This document shows, one piece after another, positions 42,188-51,303 of a DNA stretch of 64,000 nt. The notes beneath the pieces were generated by a model. The model ran no database searches. It was not told the DNA's origin and was given only the letters and a program-made list of their open reading frames with translations. This DNA comes from JAXMAR01 sp046350295 (GTDB taxonomy: Bacteria; Planctomycetota; Planctomycetia; Gemmatales; Gemmataceae), in assembly GCA_046350295.1 (NCBI GenBank), contig JAXMAR010000043.1, positions 1 through 64,000 of the forward strand, given 5' to 3'. The position numbers were made by a program, and so were the translations under genes. Position 1 is the first letter of the stretch, and every line of letters starts with the position of its first letter.

Positions 42188-43498
42188 TCAGCCAACCAGC
42201 TCGCGGATCACGTGCCCGCCGTTGATCATCGGCGTCGGCCGGCCGGTCTGGTCGTTGTAGGCCAGATCTTGCGGGATGCCGAGGACGTGGAACACGGTCG
42301 CCATCAGGTCTTGCGGCGTGATCGGCGTCGTGCGCGGCACTTCGGCCTTCGAGTTCGATTCGCCGATCGCCTGGCCCATCCGCAGACCGCCACCCGCCAG
42401 GGCGAGGGTGGACAGCGGCGCCCAGTGATCGCGGCCCGCGCCGCCATTGATGCGCGGCGTGCGGCCGAACTCGCCGGTGATGACGAGCAGGATGTCGTTG
42501 TCGAGGCCGCGGTTGTTGAGGTCTTGCACGAAGGCGGCGACGGCCTGGTCGACCTGCGGGCCGAGGTTGCGCATGCCCTGGGCGATCTGGCCGTGCATGT
42601 CCCAGCCGCCGAACTGGAGGGTGACGAAGCCGACGCCCGCTTCGCACAGGCGGCGCGCCATCAGCAGCTGGCGGGACAGGGCGTTCGTGCCGTAGAGATC
42701 GAGCGTGCGCGGCTCTTCGCGGGAGACATCGAAGACTTCGCGAGCGCGGGACATGAGCAGCTCATGCGCCTGCGTGTCGAAGGCGTCGAGGCCGGACATG
42801 AGGCCGGAGCGGTCGATCTCGCGGTTGATGGTGTCGAACGAGCGGAGCAGGGAGCGGCGATCGCCCAGGCGATCGAGCGGGACCTGCAGGTTCATGTTGT
42901 TGCGGGCGTTGCCGGCGGTGTCGAACGGAGCGTAGGCGGAGCCGAGCCAGGAGGGACCGTCGCCGTAGGTGCCGTTGAGGCGGACGTAGGTCGGCAGGCC
43001 GGTGCTGGGGTTGTTGGCGCCGCGGAAGCGCGAGGCGATCGAGCCGAAGCTGGGCTTGATCTGGGCCATGCCGCTGTCGGCGGGCGGATAGTTGTAGCCG
43101 GTCATGACCCAGTGGGTGCCGCCGGCGTGGCCGGAGTTCTGATGGGCGAAGCTGCGGACGAAGGCCATCTTGTCGGCGACGCGGGCCATGCGCGGGAAAA
43201 CGCCGCCGATCTCGACGCCGGGCACGTTGGTGGCGACGGAGCCGACGGTGGAGCGAAACTCCGCCGGGGCGGACATCTTGGGATCGAAGGTTTCAACGTG
43301 GGTGGGGCCGCCGCCCAGCCAGAGCCAGACAACGGAGGTGTTGCGAGTGGGCCGTCCCGCCTCGGCAGCGCGAGCGCGGGCACGCAGAAGATCGGGCAAG
43401 AGCAGTCCGCCCATGCCCAGCGCGCCGACCTTGAGAAAGTCCCGGCGCGTGGTCCCATCGCAGGCGCGTGCCTTGCGATTGCTAAGGACGTTCAACAT
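42188..43498 (-). CDS. DUF1501 family exported protein (Tat signal)
   Basis: ATG 43498 with GAGGG seven bases upstream gives 436 residues. The N-terminus has a twin-arginine signal (TTRRDFLKVGALGMGGLLLP). The body shows the DUF1501/sulfatase-like fold: SVVWLWLGGGPTHVETFDPK, SFAHQNSGHAGGTHWVMTGY, and later DNDILLVITGEFGRTPRING, with the end NGGHVIRELVG. DUF1501 genes are abundant in planctomycetes, usually next to DUF1549/DUF1553 cytochrome-like genes. No such partner is adjacent here. It ends at a good terminator. Confidence 0.9.
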   Translation of the reverse strand: MLNVLSNRKARACDGTTRRDFLKVGALGMGGLLLPDLLRARARAAEAGRPTRNTSVVWLWLGGGPTHVETFDPKMSAPAEFRSTVGSVATNVPGVEIGGVFPRMARVADKMAFVRSFAHQNSGHAGGTHWVMTGYNYPPADSGMAQIKPSFGSIASRFRGANNPSTGLPTYVRLNGTYGDGPSWLGSAYAPFDTAGNARNNMNLQVPLDRLGDRRSLLRSFDTINREIDRSGLMSGLDAFDTQAHELLMSRAREVFDVSREEPRTLDLYGTNALSRQLLMARRLCEAGVGFVTLQFGGWDMHGQIAQGMRNLGPQVDQAVAAFVQDLNNRGLDNDILLVITGEFGRTPRINGGAGRDHWAPLSTLALAGGGLRMGQAIGESNSKAEVPRTTPITPQDLMATVFHVLGIPQDLAYNDQTGRPTPMINGGHVIRELVG

Positions 43499-43905
43499 TT
43501 CAAGTCCCTCAAATGGCGCCGCGCGTCCTTACCACGATGGCCGGTTGGCAGGTAGGAGATGGCCTGCGGTAAGTGGCGGTCTACCCCCCTAAAGGTGAGA
43601 CACAACCTCAAGCCTATACTCGACGAACGGCTTGTGTCAATTCAAAAGTTTTTTTTCGGTTGGACCGACCGAAGCAAATATAGGGCGTTCGCCTATAAAC
43701 CGACCCTGTAGGCGGCCGGCACGGAGAAAAACAGCCGGAACGGCAGGCAAGCAAGGGGAGGACCGCTCATGGTTCCGGCGATGCAGTGTTGCCAATTCAC
43801 GCCGCCGCCCAGTGCGCCGCCGCTCGCGCCGCCCAGCGCCAGCTGCAACGCGGCGGTTCCCTGGGGGCGCTCTCCATAGCCGCCGGGCGAAGACCGGGTG
43901 CGCGG
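43499..43905. other. Gap upstream of DUF1501, no gene seen
   Basis: This holds the DUF1501 promoter region. A T8 run (43650-43657) and a small palindrome (TATAGG, 7 bases, CCTATA at about 43680-43698) are the only notable features. No coding region is supported. Confidence 0.4.
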
Positions 43906-44120
43906 CTACTTGGCGGTGAGCCGGCGCCGGGCCCAGGCGGTTGTGCCTTGGTCAGTGGCGGCGTCAGCGCGCCGATGTCGTAGCGGAGCCAGTGGCGAAA
44001 GCCGGCCTTGTCGTACGTCTCGGTGAAGACGCCCTGGAGATCAACGTCGATCCCTTCGCCGTTCAGGAGCGGAACCGGCAACGTGGGCAGGGGATCCATA
44101 CCCGGAAAAGGGGACGGCAT
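43906..44120 (-). pseudogene. DUF4058 protein gene with large internal deletion and frameshift
   Basis: ATG 44120 gives the DUF4058 start MPSPFPGMDP, but the next residues LPTLPVPLLNGEGIDVDLQG then VFTETYDKAGFRHWLRYD are the extreme C-terminus of that family, so about 150-200 residues are missing. One frameshift near 43935-43945 must also be undone to read the normal ending (AWARRRLTAK, stop 43906-43908). The gene is dead. Confidence 0.6.
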
Positions 44121-44145
44121 TCTTCGGCCCTCTGTTTCCCTCATT

Positions 44146-44530
44146 CTACAACAAGCGTGGCCTGCGCCGCCCTCCAGCCGGCTCATGCCGCAGCGTGGGA
44201 CAGCCTGCTTGTCGACAATTCGACAAGAAAGAAGGCACGACAGCGAGTTCGATAAGATCACTCGGCGGCACGCCTTCCGTCCCGCCGACACTCTCGAGCG
44301 CCCCCGCATTGGTGTCGCGCACGACGTAGCGAGCGGCGCTGACCGCCTCCTCCCAGAGGGACTCCTCGGTGATGGGGACCGCCGGGCCGCGCATCATCAT
44401 GCGCGCTCGCGCATCGCGAAAAATCTGTCGATAGGTCTTGGGTCCCTCCGGCTCGTGAAAGATCGGCTCGCGGATCCGCGCCTTCAAATCGGACGCCTTG
44501 CCCCCACTATGAACCACTCCGAACTGTAAC
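44146..44530 (-). CDS. Hypothetical helical protein or remnant
   Basis: A minus-strand frame encodes a charged helical segment (LKARIREPIFHEPEGPKTYR, ARMMMRGPAVPITEESLWEE, AVSAARYVVRDTNAGALESV) and then drifts into low-quality sequence before its stop at 44146. A GTG near 44518 could start it. An 8-bp palindrome (CTTGTCGA, 44220-44227 with 44208-44215) lies inside the 3' part. I do not recognise it. It could be a decayed gene with its original stop lost. Confidence 0.3.
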
Positions 44531-44614
44531 GGTAGGTGCGCTCTTCGTCCGAAATCGCGTAATGGCCCCGGTATACCGCACAGCCCGCTTCCTGCCTTTC
44601 CTGGCAAGCGCCAC

Positions 44615-45553
44615 TCAACCTCGTGTCTTCTTGAAAAAGCCGCCTTTGGAGCCCGTCGCGTTCTTCTTGTGCGCATTGGCGACCGCGTTGTTCTGAAGCG
44701 TCCTCAAGGATCCCTGGACCTCCGCCGAGATCGCCCGAGCTTCCTGGTAGGCCGTCTTGGCGTGCCCGGACAGGACCTGGCGGTCCTTCTGCAGCTGTTC
44801 CAGCTGCTGCAGCGCCACGTCGATCTCGGGGAAGGCGAGGCGCGGCTGGATGTACTCCCTGTAGATCGCCTCGAGCCGCTTCCTTTCCGGCGCCCCCAGC
44901 GCCCAGACGCAACGATGAATGACATCCTTCAGCTTCGGCACGCCGTTGTGCACCCGGCTCTTGGCCTTGGTCCACTGCGCGACGTCGGCACGCAGGGCAT
45001 GGTTCTTCTCTTCGGTCGTCAGCGTCTTTCGCAGTGAGGCTTCCATCTCCGCCAAGAGACCTTCGAGGCTCAGCCGCAAGGCTTCCATGCTCGCCTCCAA
45101 TCCCAGGATCGCCTTCCAGCGCGCGTCGAGGTCCTGCCACTTTACCGAGGAGACTGCGAGCGTGTCAGTTTCCTCGGCGTCGGTCCCCCTCAACTCGGGG
45201 TCCTCGGCGTCGGACGGCGAAGCTGGGCTCATGCGGACATGAATCTCGAGGTGGGCGTTCCGGGGCGGGGTGAGGGGCTCGTTGAACTCCGGATTGGACC
45301 CGTTCATGCCGGCATGGAACGCGTCGCCGGAGCGCCAGGATTCGACCTCTTCCGGCTCGATGGCCACGGCCCGCAGCAGGTTTTCGATCGTCAACTCTCT
45401 ACCGAGGCTGGGAATCTGAAAACTCGCGGCGGGGATGCGAAAGGTAAGGGCGAGAGGCTCCTCCTCGGGCTTGAGCCAGACCTCGGCGAATTTCACGCCC
45501 TTGTAGTGGAGGGCCGCCCATTGTCGGGAGGGAGGTTGTTCGGAGAAACGCAC
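44615..45553 (-). CDS. Hypothetical coiled protein, 312 residues
   Basis: GTG 45553 is chosen because AAGGGGA lies six bases upstream, giving VRFSEQPPSRQWAALHYKGV. The N-terminal 130 residues are beta-rich (FAEVWLKPEEEPLALTFRIP). The C-terminal 170 are strongly helical with Leu/Glu/Arg heptads (LEASMEALRLSLEGLLAEME, EIDVALQQLEQLQKDRQVLS) and a basic tail ending GGFFKKTRG. There is no signal peptide or membrane helix, so it is probably cytoplasmic. No family was recognised. Confidence 0.6.
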   Translation of the reverse strand: MRFSEQPPSRQWAALHYKGVKFAEVWLKPEEEPLALTFRIPAASFQIPSLGRELTIENLLRAVAIEPEEVESWRSGDAFHAGMNGSNPEFNEPLTPPRNAHLEIHVRMSPASPSDAEDPELRGTDAEETDTLAVSSVKWQDLDARWKAILGLEASMEALRLSLEGLLAEMEASLRKTLTTEEKNHALRADVAQWTKAKSRVHNGVPKLKDVIHRCVWALGAPERKRLEAIYREYIQPRLAFPEIDVALQQLEQLQKDRQVLSGHAKTAYQEARAISAEVQGSLRTLQNNAVANAHKKNATGSKGGFFKKTRG

Positions 45554-45704
45554 GTCGCGTCCCCTTCTCTCATGCAACGCCCATGGCGAGGGCTCATGGC
45601 GTTCACTCTAACCACGGACCCTCTGGCGTGCAAGCGGGCGTCTTTGCTAGCAAGAGGGCACGGCGTGCGTGGGGAACGCGGCCCTTGCATCGTGTGCCGG
45701 GCGG

Positions 45705-48700
45705 CTAGCGACTGCCTTCCTGAAGCCATAGGTACGCGGCGGGCGGTCCACCGGCGCCGACGCCGGTGTTGGTGTAGCCGAAGACCGCCAGGTCCGGGCT
45801 TGCCGTCGCCGTCGAAATCGCCGACGAAGACGCCGTGCTCGTAATGGACGCGGTGACTTGCGCCGCGATCCGCTCGAGGCGATCCCGGCTCAAGCCGTCT
45901 TTGCCGCCGAGAAAGACCAATACTTCGTCCGATTGGCCATGAGCGACGACGAGGTCGTCGATGCCGTCGCCGTTCCAGTCCACGACGACGGGGGTGTCGC
46001 GGACGAGCGGGAACGTCTGCTTCTTGGCTGACAGCAGGAGAGCCGCTCAGCGGGATCACCGCATCTTCCTTGTCGCCAGCTCAGCCCGGTCTTGCTCTTG
46101 CCATAGAAGACGCGTGCCGAGGTCGACCTGTCCATGCCGTAGCTCAGGAGGACGGCATCCGGCTTGCCGTCCCCGTTGAAGTCGCCGACGGCGAGGAAGG
46201 TCCAGTCTTTGTCGTGCGGCAGTTGCGCGGCCGGCGCCTTGGGGAACGCGCCGGCGGCGCGGCGATAGAGCTGCCCGTAGGACGTGAGCACGTCGGCGCC
46301 GGCGAGACGGAAATCGACATAGGGGCCGTCGATCTCCGGCACGAACTTCCGCGTGGCTATCTTGTCCTTCGAACGGTCGAGGGCGTAGAAGCCGCCGAAG
46401 CGGCGCGAGACCAGCGGCGTGTCGTCGTCGAGGAAACGGAGGTGATTGCCGTCTCCCAGGTCGAACGGCGTGATGCTGAACTCCGGGACGGCGCCTTTCG
46501 CGCTCGGTCTGGGCGACAGCAGGGCCGCGGTCTTGCCCGCGACGAGGAGGCGCGGTCCGGCCTTGGTCATCGTCAGTCGGATCTTGTGCGGCTGGCTGAC
46601 GCCCGGCACGCGCAGCTCGCGGTCCGGCTCGTCGTTGAATTTACCGGCGTGATTGAGGAAGAACCGGACGACGGAATCGTCGCCTTCCGGAGAGACGATG
46701 ACGACGTCCGGCTTGCCGTCGCCATCGACGTCGCCGAAGGCCGCGCTCGTCGCTTGCCGGCCCCAGCCGACGACGACCACGTTTTTCCCGGTGATGCGGA
46801 AGCGCGGATCGGGGCGCTCGGGCCGGATGAAGCCCCAGCCGACCGCCGTGCCGACGTCGATGCCGTCGTGGAAGTAGGCGGCGGGCCCTTCGACGGCGCC
46901 GTGGCCGGGGAGGACGTAGTCGACTTTCAGGTCGCGCAGCTTGCGCAGGCTGGCGAGGACATCGGTGGCGCTGAAGTTGACGCTGCCGGAATAGCCGAGG
47001 ACGCCCCGCGGCATGATCAGGTCGCCGAAGGCGACAAACGTCTTGCCGGACTTCTCGAAATGCCAAGCCATGGAGCCATAGGTGTGGCCGGGGATGCGGA
47101 GGGCGCGGACCTTCAGCCCGGCGAGGTCGAGTTCGGTGTCCTTGGGACCGACGACGATGTCGGTCGGGATGGGCGGGTGCAGGCCGTATCCCGTGTTGCC
47201 CGGAATGTGGTGCTGGAGCGTGTAGGCCATCTCCTGGCTACAAACGAATTTGGCCCCGGTGACGACGCGCCAGAGATAGGCGCCGGGCGCGTGGTCGCCA
47301 TGTTCGTGGGTGGCGAGGACGTACTTGACCTTGCGCGGATCGAGACCGACCGCCTCCATGGCCGCCCATTCGCTCTCGAAGGAGAGGCCGGCATGGCCTT
47401 CGATGAGGATGTAGCCGTCGGGCGCCTCGATGAGGCGCTGGCCGCCGAGGTCGCTCTCGACCCGGCCGCCCGGTATCTGCCAGACGCCGGGCACGATGGG
47501 GGTGGCGCGGGCGCGTTCGACCCAGGGCTTGGGGGATTTGGGGACGACTTTGTTGAGGTCGGTCTGCCAGGCGGCCTTGCCGCCGAAGCGGAATCTGGCG
47601 ACAACCCCTTTCGAGCTTGCCGCGAAGAACATTGCGCCATCCGGCGCGAAACAAGCAAGGGCAGGCCCGCCGATATCAAGCGTCGCCAAGTCACCGCCAA
47701 GGAGCCGGCCATTCCAAAAGCTGGCGACAATGTCTCCCTCTCGGCTAACGGCCAAATACAAAGGGGCGTGCTCACTCTCGACCTTACCGGATTGAATAGC
47801 CAGGGAATAGAGCGTATCAGCGCGCTCGTCGGTCGGCAGAAAGGCTTGTCCCGCTAGGCCGCGGCTGCGCCACAGGCGCGTCCATAGGTGGAGAGTTTTG
47901 CCGTCGGGTGCGAACCGCATATCGCACCAGAAGGCTGCCTTGAACGTGTTCGCCGGGAAGCGTCGCACGACCTTCCCGGTCTCGTCGTAGACCGTGATCG
48001 TCGGCTTCGTCGGCATAAAACGCAGGCCCTGATTATCGTCGCGTCATCGTTGCGGAGGAGCCGCACCAGCCGCTGCCAGCCCTGATAGTCGGCAACCGCG
48101 ATCAGTTTCTGCGGCCCCGCGCTGTGTACGGCGACGGCGAGCGGCGCCCAGACCTTCTCATCGCGCTGCGGCAGCTCTGCGCGCTTGCCGTCGGGCAGGG
48201 TCGGCGTGCCATAGCGGCCCTTCTCCAGGGCGGGGGCCGTCTCGACCTCCTTGTTGACGGCGCGGCTCCAGACCGGCTTCTTCTGGTTCGGATCGAACAA
48301 GTAGAGATTGCTCGCTCCCTCACGGTCGCGGCTCGTCACGCCGACGACCGCCCAGCCACCGTCATCAACGGCCAGGGACACGCTCGCATCGGGGTCGGAC
48401 ACAGGAACCCGCAGGGTAGATGGCTTTTTGCCCGCGCGATGGATGACGAGCTGATTGCCGGCCAACAGCGCCGTCGCATTTCGAGCCCGCGCCAGTTGCA
48501 TAGTCGGATGGTTGGAATGGTCGCCGTAATGGAAGAACCACGGTCCTTCCTCCTTCAGCTTGTCGGGGATGACCTTGTCGCCTTTGAGCAGGAACGCTTC
48601 GACGCGGTCCCCTGCCCTGCCGCCCGGCATGGTGCAAATCGCGATCACGTCCCTGCTGCCCGGCAGGAACGCCACGCGATCGATCCAGCGCTGCCCGACG

Positions 48701-48963
48701 CGGTATTGCCTTGCGATCTTGCCGGCATCGTCCAGTACGATGACGTTGGGGTCCCCGAATGCCGCGATCGTGCCGACGACGATCTCCTTGCCGTCGTCGG
48801 AGACATCGAGGCTCGTGACGCCCATTCGCGGCAGCGGGCCCAGGCCGCGGACATTCCAGGGCGGCGCATGGGCGGCCTCCTGAGCGGCCAGCGCCGAGGC
48901 GGCCGCAAGGTAAAGGCAAACAAGCCAGGATGGCCGGACAAAGTGTGAAGCCGATCGCGTCAT
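45705..48963 (-). pseudogene. Exported propeller/metallo-beta-lactamase/FG-GAP gene with several frameshifts
   Basis: The N-terminus (ATG 48963, signal WLVCLYLAAASALAAQ) leads into a beta-propeller (VTSLDVSDDGKEIVVGTIAA). After a frameshift at about 48036-48046 the frame continues through the propeller into a metallo-beta-lactamase domain (ATHEHGDHAPGAYLW, LRIPGHTYGSMAWHF, VLPGHGAVEG) and an FG-GAP region (AAFGDVDGDGKPDVVIVSPE, AVGDFNGDGKPDAVLLSYG). Two more shifts at about 46075 and 46035, and a compensating pair near 45865 and 45815, are needed to reach WNGDGIDDLVVAHG, VFVGDFDGDGKP and YLWLQEGSR. Five shifts in one gene, while long neighbours are intact, favour a decayed gene over random error. 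The intact product would be about 1080 residues. Confidence 0.7.
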
Positions 48964-48988
48964 GTTGTCTCCCGGAGTCGCGAGTGCG

Positions 48989-49183
48989 TCAGCGCGTGAT
49001 CGGCAAGGTCGGGGTCGCCTTGCGCTCGCTGCGGATAACCTTCGAGTCCGCGCCGGTCAGCCGCAGGTACCAGTCGGACGGCAAACCGTCGAAGGTGGCG
49101 AACTTGGCCTGTGTCGGCGGGTTGTTGGTCACCTTGGCTCTGTCGACGCCAGTCCTCCGGCTTGGGTGGATCCTCCTATTCTA
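48989..49183 (-). pseudogene. C-terminal remnant of an unknown exported protein
   Basis: A minus-strand frame opens after a TAG near 49183 and ends at the TGA just upstream of the propeller/metallo-beta-lactamase gene. It reads AKVTNNPPTQAKFATFDGLP then SDWYLRLTGADSKVIRSERK, a coherent beta-rich tail without any start, so the 5' part of the gene is missing. Confidence 0.4.
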
Positions 49184-49298
49184 AGCATGTGGCGCCCCCT
49201 GGCTCCCCGTCGCTCTTGGCGCCCCGCCCCGGCAAGCGTTTATTTAACGAGAGAGCCCCCGACGGAAGCACTACCCTCGCAGAAAGCGCCCCCTCGCC

Positions 49299-49742
49299 AT
49301 GTCCAAACCGAAACCCGAGCCTATCGATCCCGTCCGCGTCCGCGACCTCGCCCTCCAGGTCGTCGCCGCCGACCGCTTTCCCTACCTCGCCTCCAGCGAC
49401 GGCGACCAGCCGCGCCTGCGGCCCGTGTCCCCCGTCCGCACCGACGGCTTCACAGTCTACGTCGCCAACCTCCGCGGCTACCACAAGACCGCGGAGATCG
49501 CGGCGAACCCCAAGGTCGAGCTGTGCTACCTCGATGACCACCACGACCAGGTGCGCATCACCGGCGTCGCCGAGGTCGTCACCGACCGCCCCTTGCTGCA
49601 ACAAATCTGGGACGAGAACCCGCTGCTGCGCCAATACCTCGGCAGCCTCGACAACCCCGAGCTGATCGTCTATCGCATCCGGCCCAATCGCGTTCGCTAC
49701 ATGAAGGAATGGGCGCTGGAGTACCACGAGGTGGGCTTCTAG
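49299..49742 (+). CDS. Pyridoxamine 5'-phosphate oxidase-like flavin protein
   Basis: The 147-residue protein has the split-barrel FMN-binding fold of the PNPOx-like superfamily: VVAADRFPYLASSDGDQPRL, RPVSPVRTDGFTVYVAN, HKTAEIAANPKVELCYLDD and a C-terminal VYRIRPNRVRYMKEWALEY. Proteins of this size are usually uncharacterised flavin- or F420-dependent reductases rather than true PdxH, which is about 210 residues. It is probably cytoplasmic and monocistronic. The start at ATG 49299 fits the domain boundary. Confidence 0.8.
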   Translation: MSKPKPEPIDPVRVRDLALQVVAADRFPYLASSDGDQPRLRPVSPVRTDGFTVYVANLRGYHKTAEIAANPKVELCYLDDHHDQVRITGVAEVVTDRPLLQQIWDENPLLRQYLGSLDNPELIVYRIRPNRVRYMKEWALEYHEVGF

Positions 49743-49757
49743 CGCCGGGCGATGCCG

Positions 49758-51128
49758 TCACGGCTGCTTCAGCATGAAAGTCCCGGTTACCACGGACCGC
49801 CCTTCATCCGGGCAGCAAAGGTAAATCTTGCCGGGGATGAAGCCGCCCTTCGCCGTGCCGAACTCCAGCTTCAGCGCATAGCCGAGGACGAACGCCGGGC
49901 CGGCCGGCAGCTTTCCTCCAGGCGGGATGCGCTTCAGGTGCACCGGCGGCCGCTCCGGCGCCGGCGTCTCCTTGCGGATCTCAAACGTCTTGCCTTCGAT
50001 CGCTGCGCCCGGCTTCAGAAAGACGATGACCGCCGCGTCCGGGAAAAAGCCCCCGCCCTGGCTGAGTGTCAACGCGCCGGAAACCTCGAGCTTGGCCGCG
50101 TCGACCCGGAAGCCTTGACCCAGAACCTTGCCCGCGGCAGGAGCGTCCGGGTACCTCATGCGGGCAATGTCGTCGGTCCACTCGACCTTGTCCGACCCCA
50201 CGAGCGGCGTCTCGACGGCTTTGTCCTTCGGCCCCTCGCCTACCGGCGCCTTCTCCTCCGGCGCCTTGACGACCGGCCGGTGCAGCGCCTTCTCCCGCTC
50301 CTCCCCTTCCAGCAGCTTGAAGCTCACCAAGATCTCCCGCTTGCTGCCGCCCGTCCGCAGCGTCCCTTTGAACTCCATGGCGCGCGGCACGCCGGCCTTC
50401 GCGTCGAAGGTGATCGGCCCTTCCCCCTCGAACTCCAGATAAGGCTTGCCCCCCACTTCATGCCGCGTCCGCATGACGTACTTCTTGTTGATGGTGACGA
50501 GATCGCCCGAGCGCGCGCCCAAGGTGAAGACCGTCGTCTCCGTGGCCGGGTAGTCGTTCGTCTTGGTTGCCGGCGGCGGCGTTTTCTTCAGCTTGAGCTT
50601 CGACTTGGACGGGGGCGGCGTCGAGGTGACGGTCTCCTTGATGACGCAATCGTTCTTCGCCTCCCAGGTCGCCTTGCCCTCGGGGGACAGCGGAATGATC
50701 GCCAGCATCGACAGGTTGCCGAGCACGAACGGCAGCTGCGATTCGCCGCTCGACTTGAGCACCTGGCCGAAGGGATCGATGCGGATGTCGTTGGTCCGCG
50801 CCGCCGCCGTGAGGCCGGATTGCAGGATCACCGGCGTGCGCTTGCCTTCGAAGTCTTCTTTCTCCGCGATCAGGTTGTTGCGCTGCCGCAGCCAGAACGT
50901 CTTGCCGTCGGCCGCGACCACGCCGTAGTTGTTGAGGCTGGTCAGCACAATCGGGCTGCCATCCGACTTCACCTCGATTCGGACCGAGTAGAGGTAGTGC
51001 TCCCCTTTCTTCCAGCCGTAACGCAGCGGCGCCGTGTCGTCCGCCGCGGCGCCCGAAGTGAATCCGCCGACGACCGTGCCCAGAACGGCGACGGACAAGA
51101 CAAAGACCGCCCGGAACATCGTAAGCAT
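49758..51128 (-). CDS. Exported hypothetical protein related to the sigma-factor extension
   Basis: ATG 51128 with GGGAGAA five bases upstream gives 456 residues with a signal peptide (VFVLSVAVLGTVVGGFTSGA). The mature part (GWKKGEHYLYSVRIEVKSDG, NNLIAEKEDFEG, VTINKKYVMRTRHEV, PYLEFEGEGPITFDAKAGVP) matches, segment by segment, the C-terminal domain of the sigma factor immediately upstream (GWEEGEKYVYSVRIEA, GNLIAQGN, VTISKRYTLQTHKM, PFFEFEGNGSITFDVKAGLP). A further C-terminal domain (about 330-456) is unique to this protein. Two 22-base direct repeats lie in its promoter region. The shared domain may be a ligand or protein sensor outside the cell. Confidence 0.75.
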   Translation of the reverse strand: MLTMFRAVFVLSVAVLGTVVGGFTSGAAADDTAPLRYGWKKGEHYLYSVRIEVKSDGSPIVLTSLNNYGVVAADGKTFWLRQRNNLIAEKEDFEGKRTPVILQSGLTAAARTNDIRIDPFGQVLKSSGESQLPFVLGNLSMLAIIPLSPEGKATWEAKNDCVIKETVTSTPPPSKSKLKLKKTPPPATKTNDYPATETTVFTLGARSGDLVTINKKYVMRTRHEVGGKPYLEFEGEGPITFDAKAGVPRAMEFKGTLRTGGSKREILVSFKLLEGEEREKALHRPVVKAPEEKAPVGEGPKDKAVETPLVGSDKVEWTDDIARMRYPDAPAAGKVLGQGFRVDAAKLEVSGALTLSQGGGFFPDAAVIVFLKPGAAIEGKTFEIRKETPAPERPPVHLKRIPPGGKLPAGPAFVLGYALKLEFGTAKGGFIPGKIYLCCPDEGRSVVTGTFMLKQP

Positions 51129-51170
51129 GGCGTTCTCCCGTAAGTTGGCGCGCTTGCACCGTGAAATCGA

Positions 51171-51255
51171 TTGCATTGCGCCCGCAAGTTTTTCAGCCCC
51201 CCAACGCGACTCCCCTGACCTGCCCGGAATAGGTTGCATTGCGCTTGCGAGTTTT
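51171..51255 (-). promoter_or_regulatory. Pair of 22-base direct repeats before the exported gene
   Basis: TTGCATTGCGCCCGCAAG (from 51171) and TTGCATTGCGCTTGCGAG (from 51234) are 19/22 identical over 51171-51192 and 51234-51255, spaced 63 bases apart, about six helical turns. They lie in the 175-base gap between the fused sigma-factor gene and the exported homologue and could be promoter or operator elements for it. Confidence 0.45.
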
Positions 51256-51303
51256 GCACACCCGCCGACGGAGTGCGCCGTCCGGCGGATCGCGCCCACC
51301 CAC

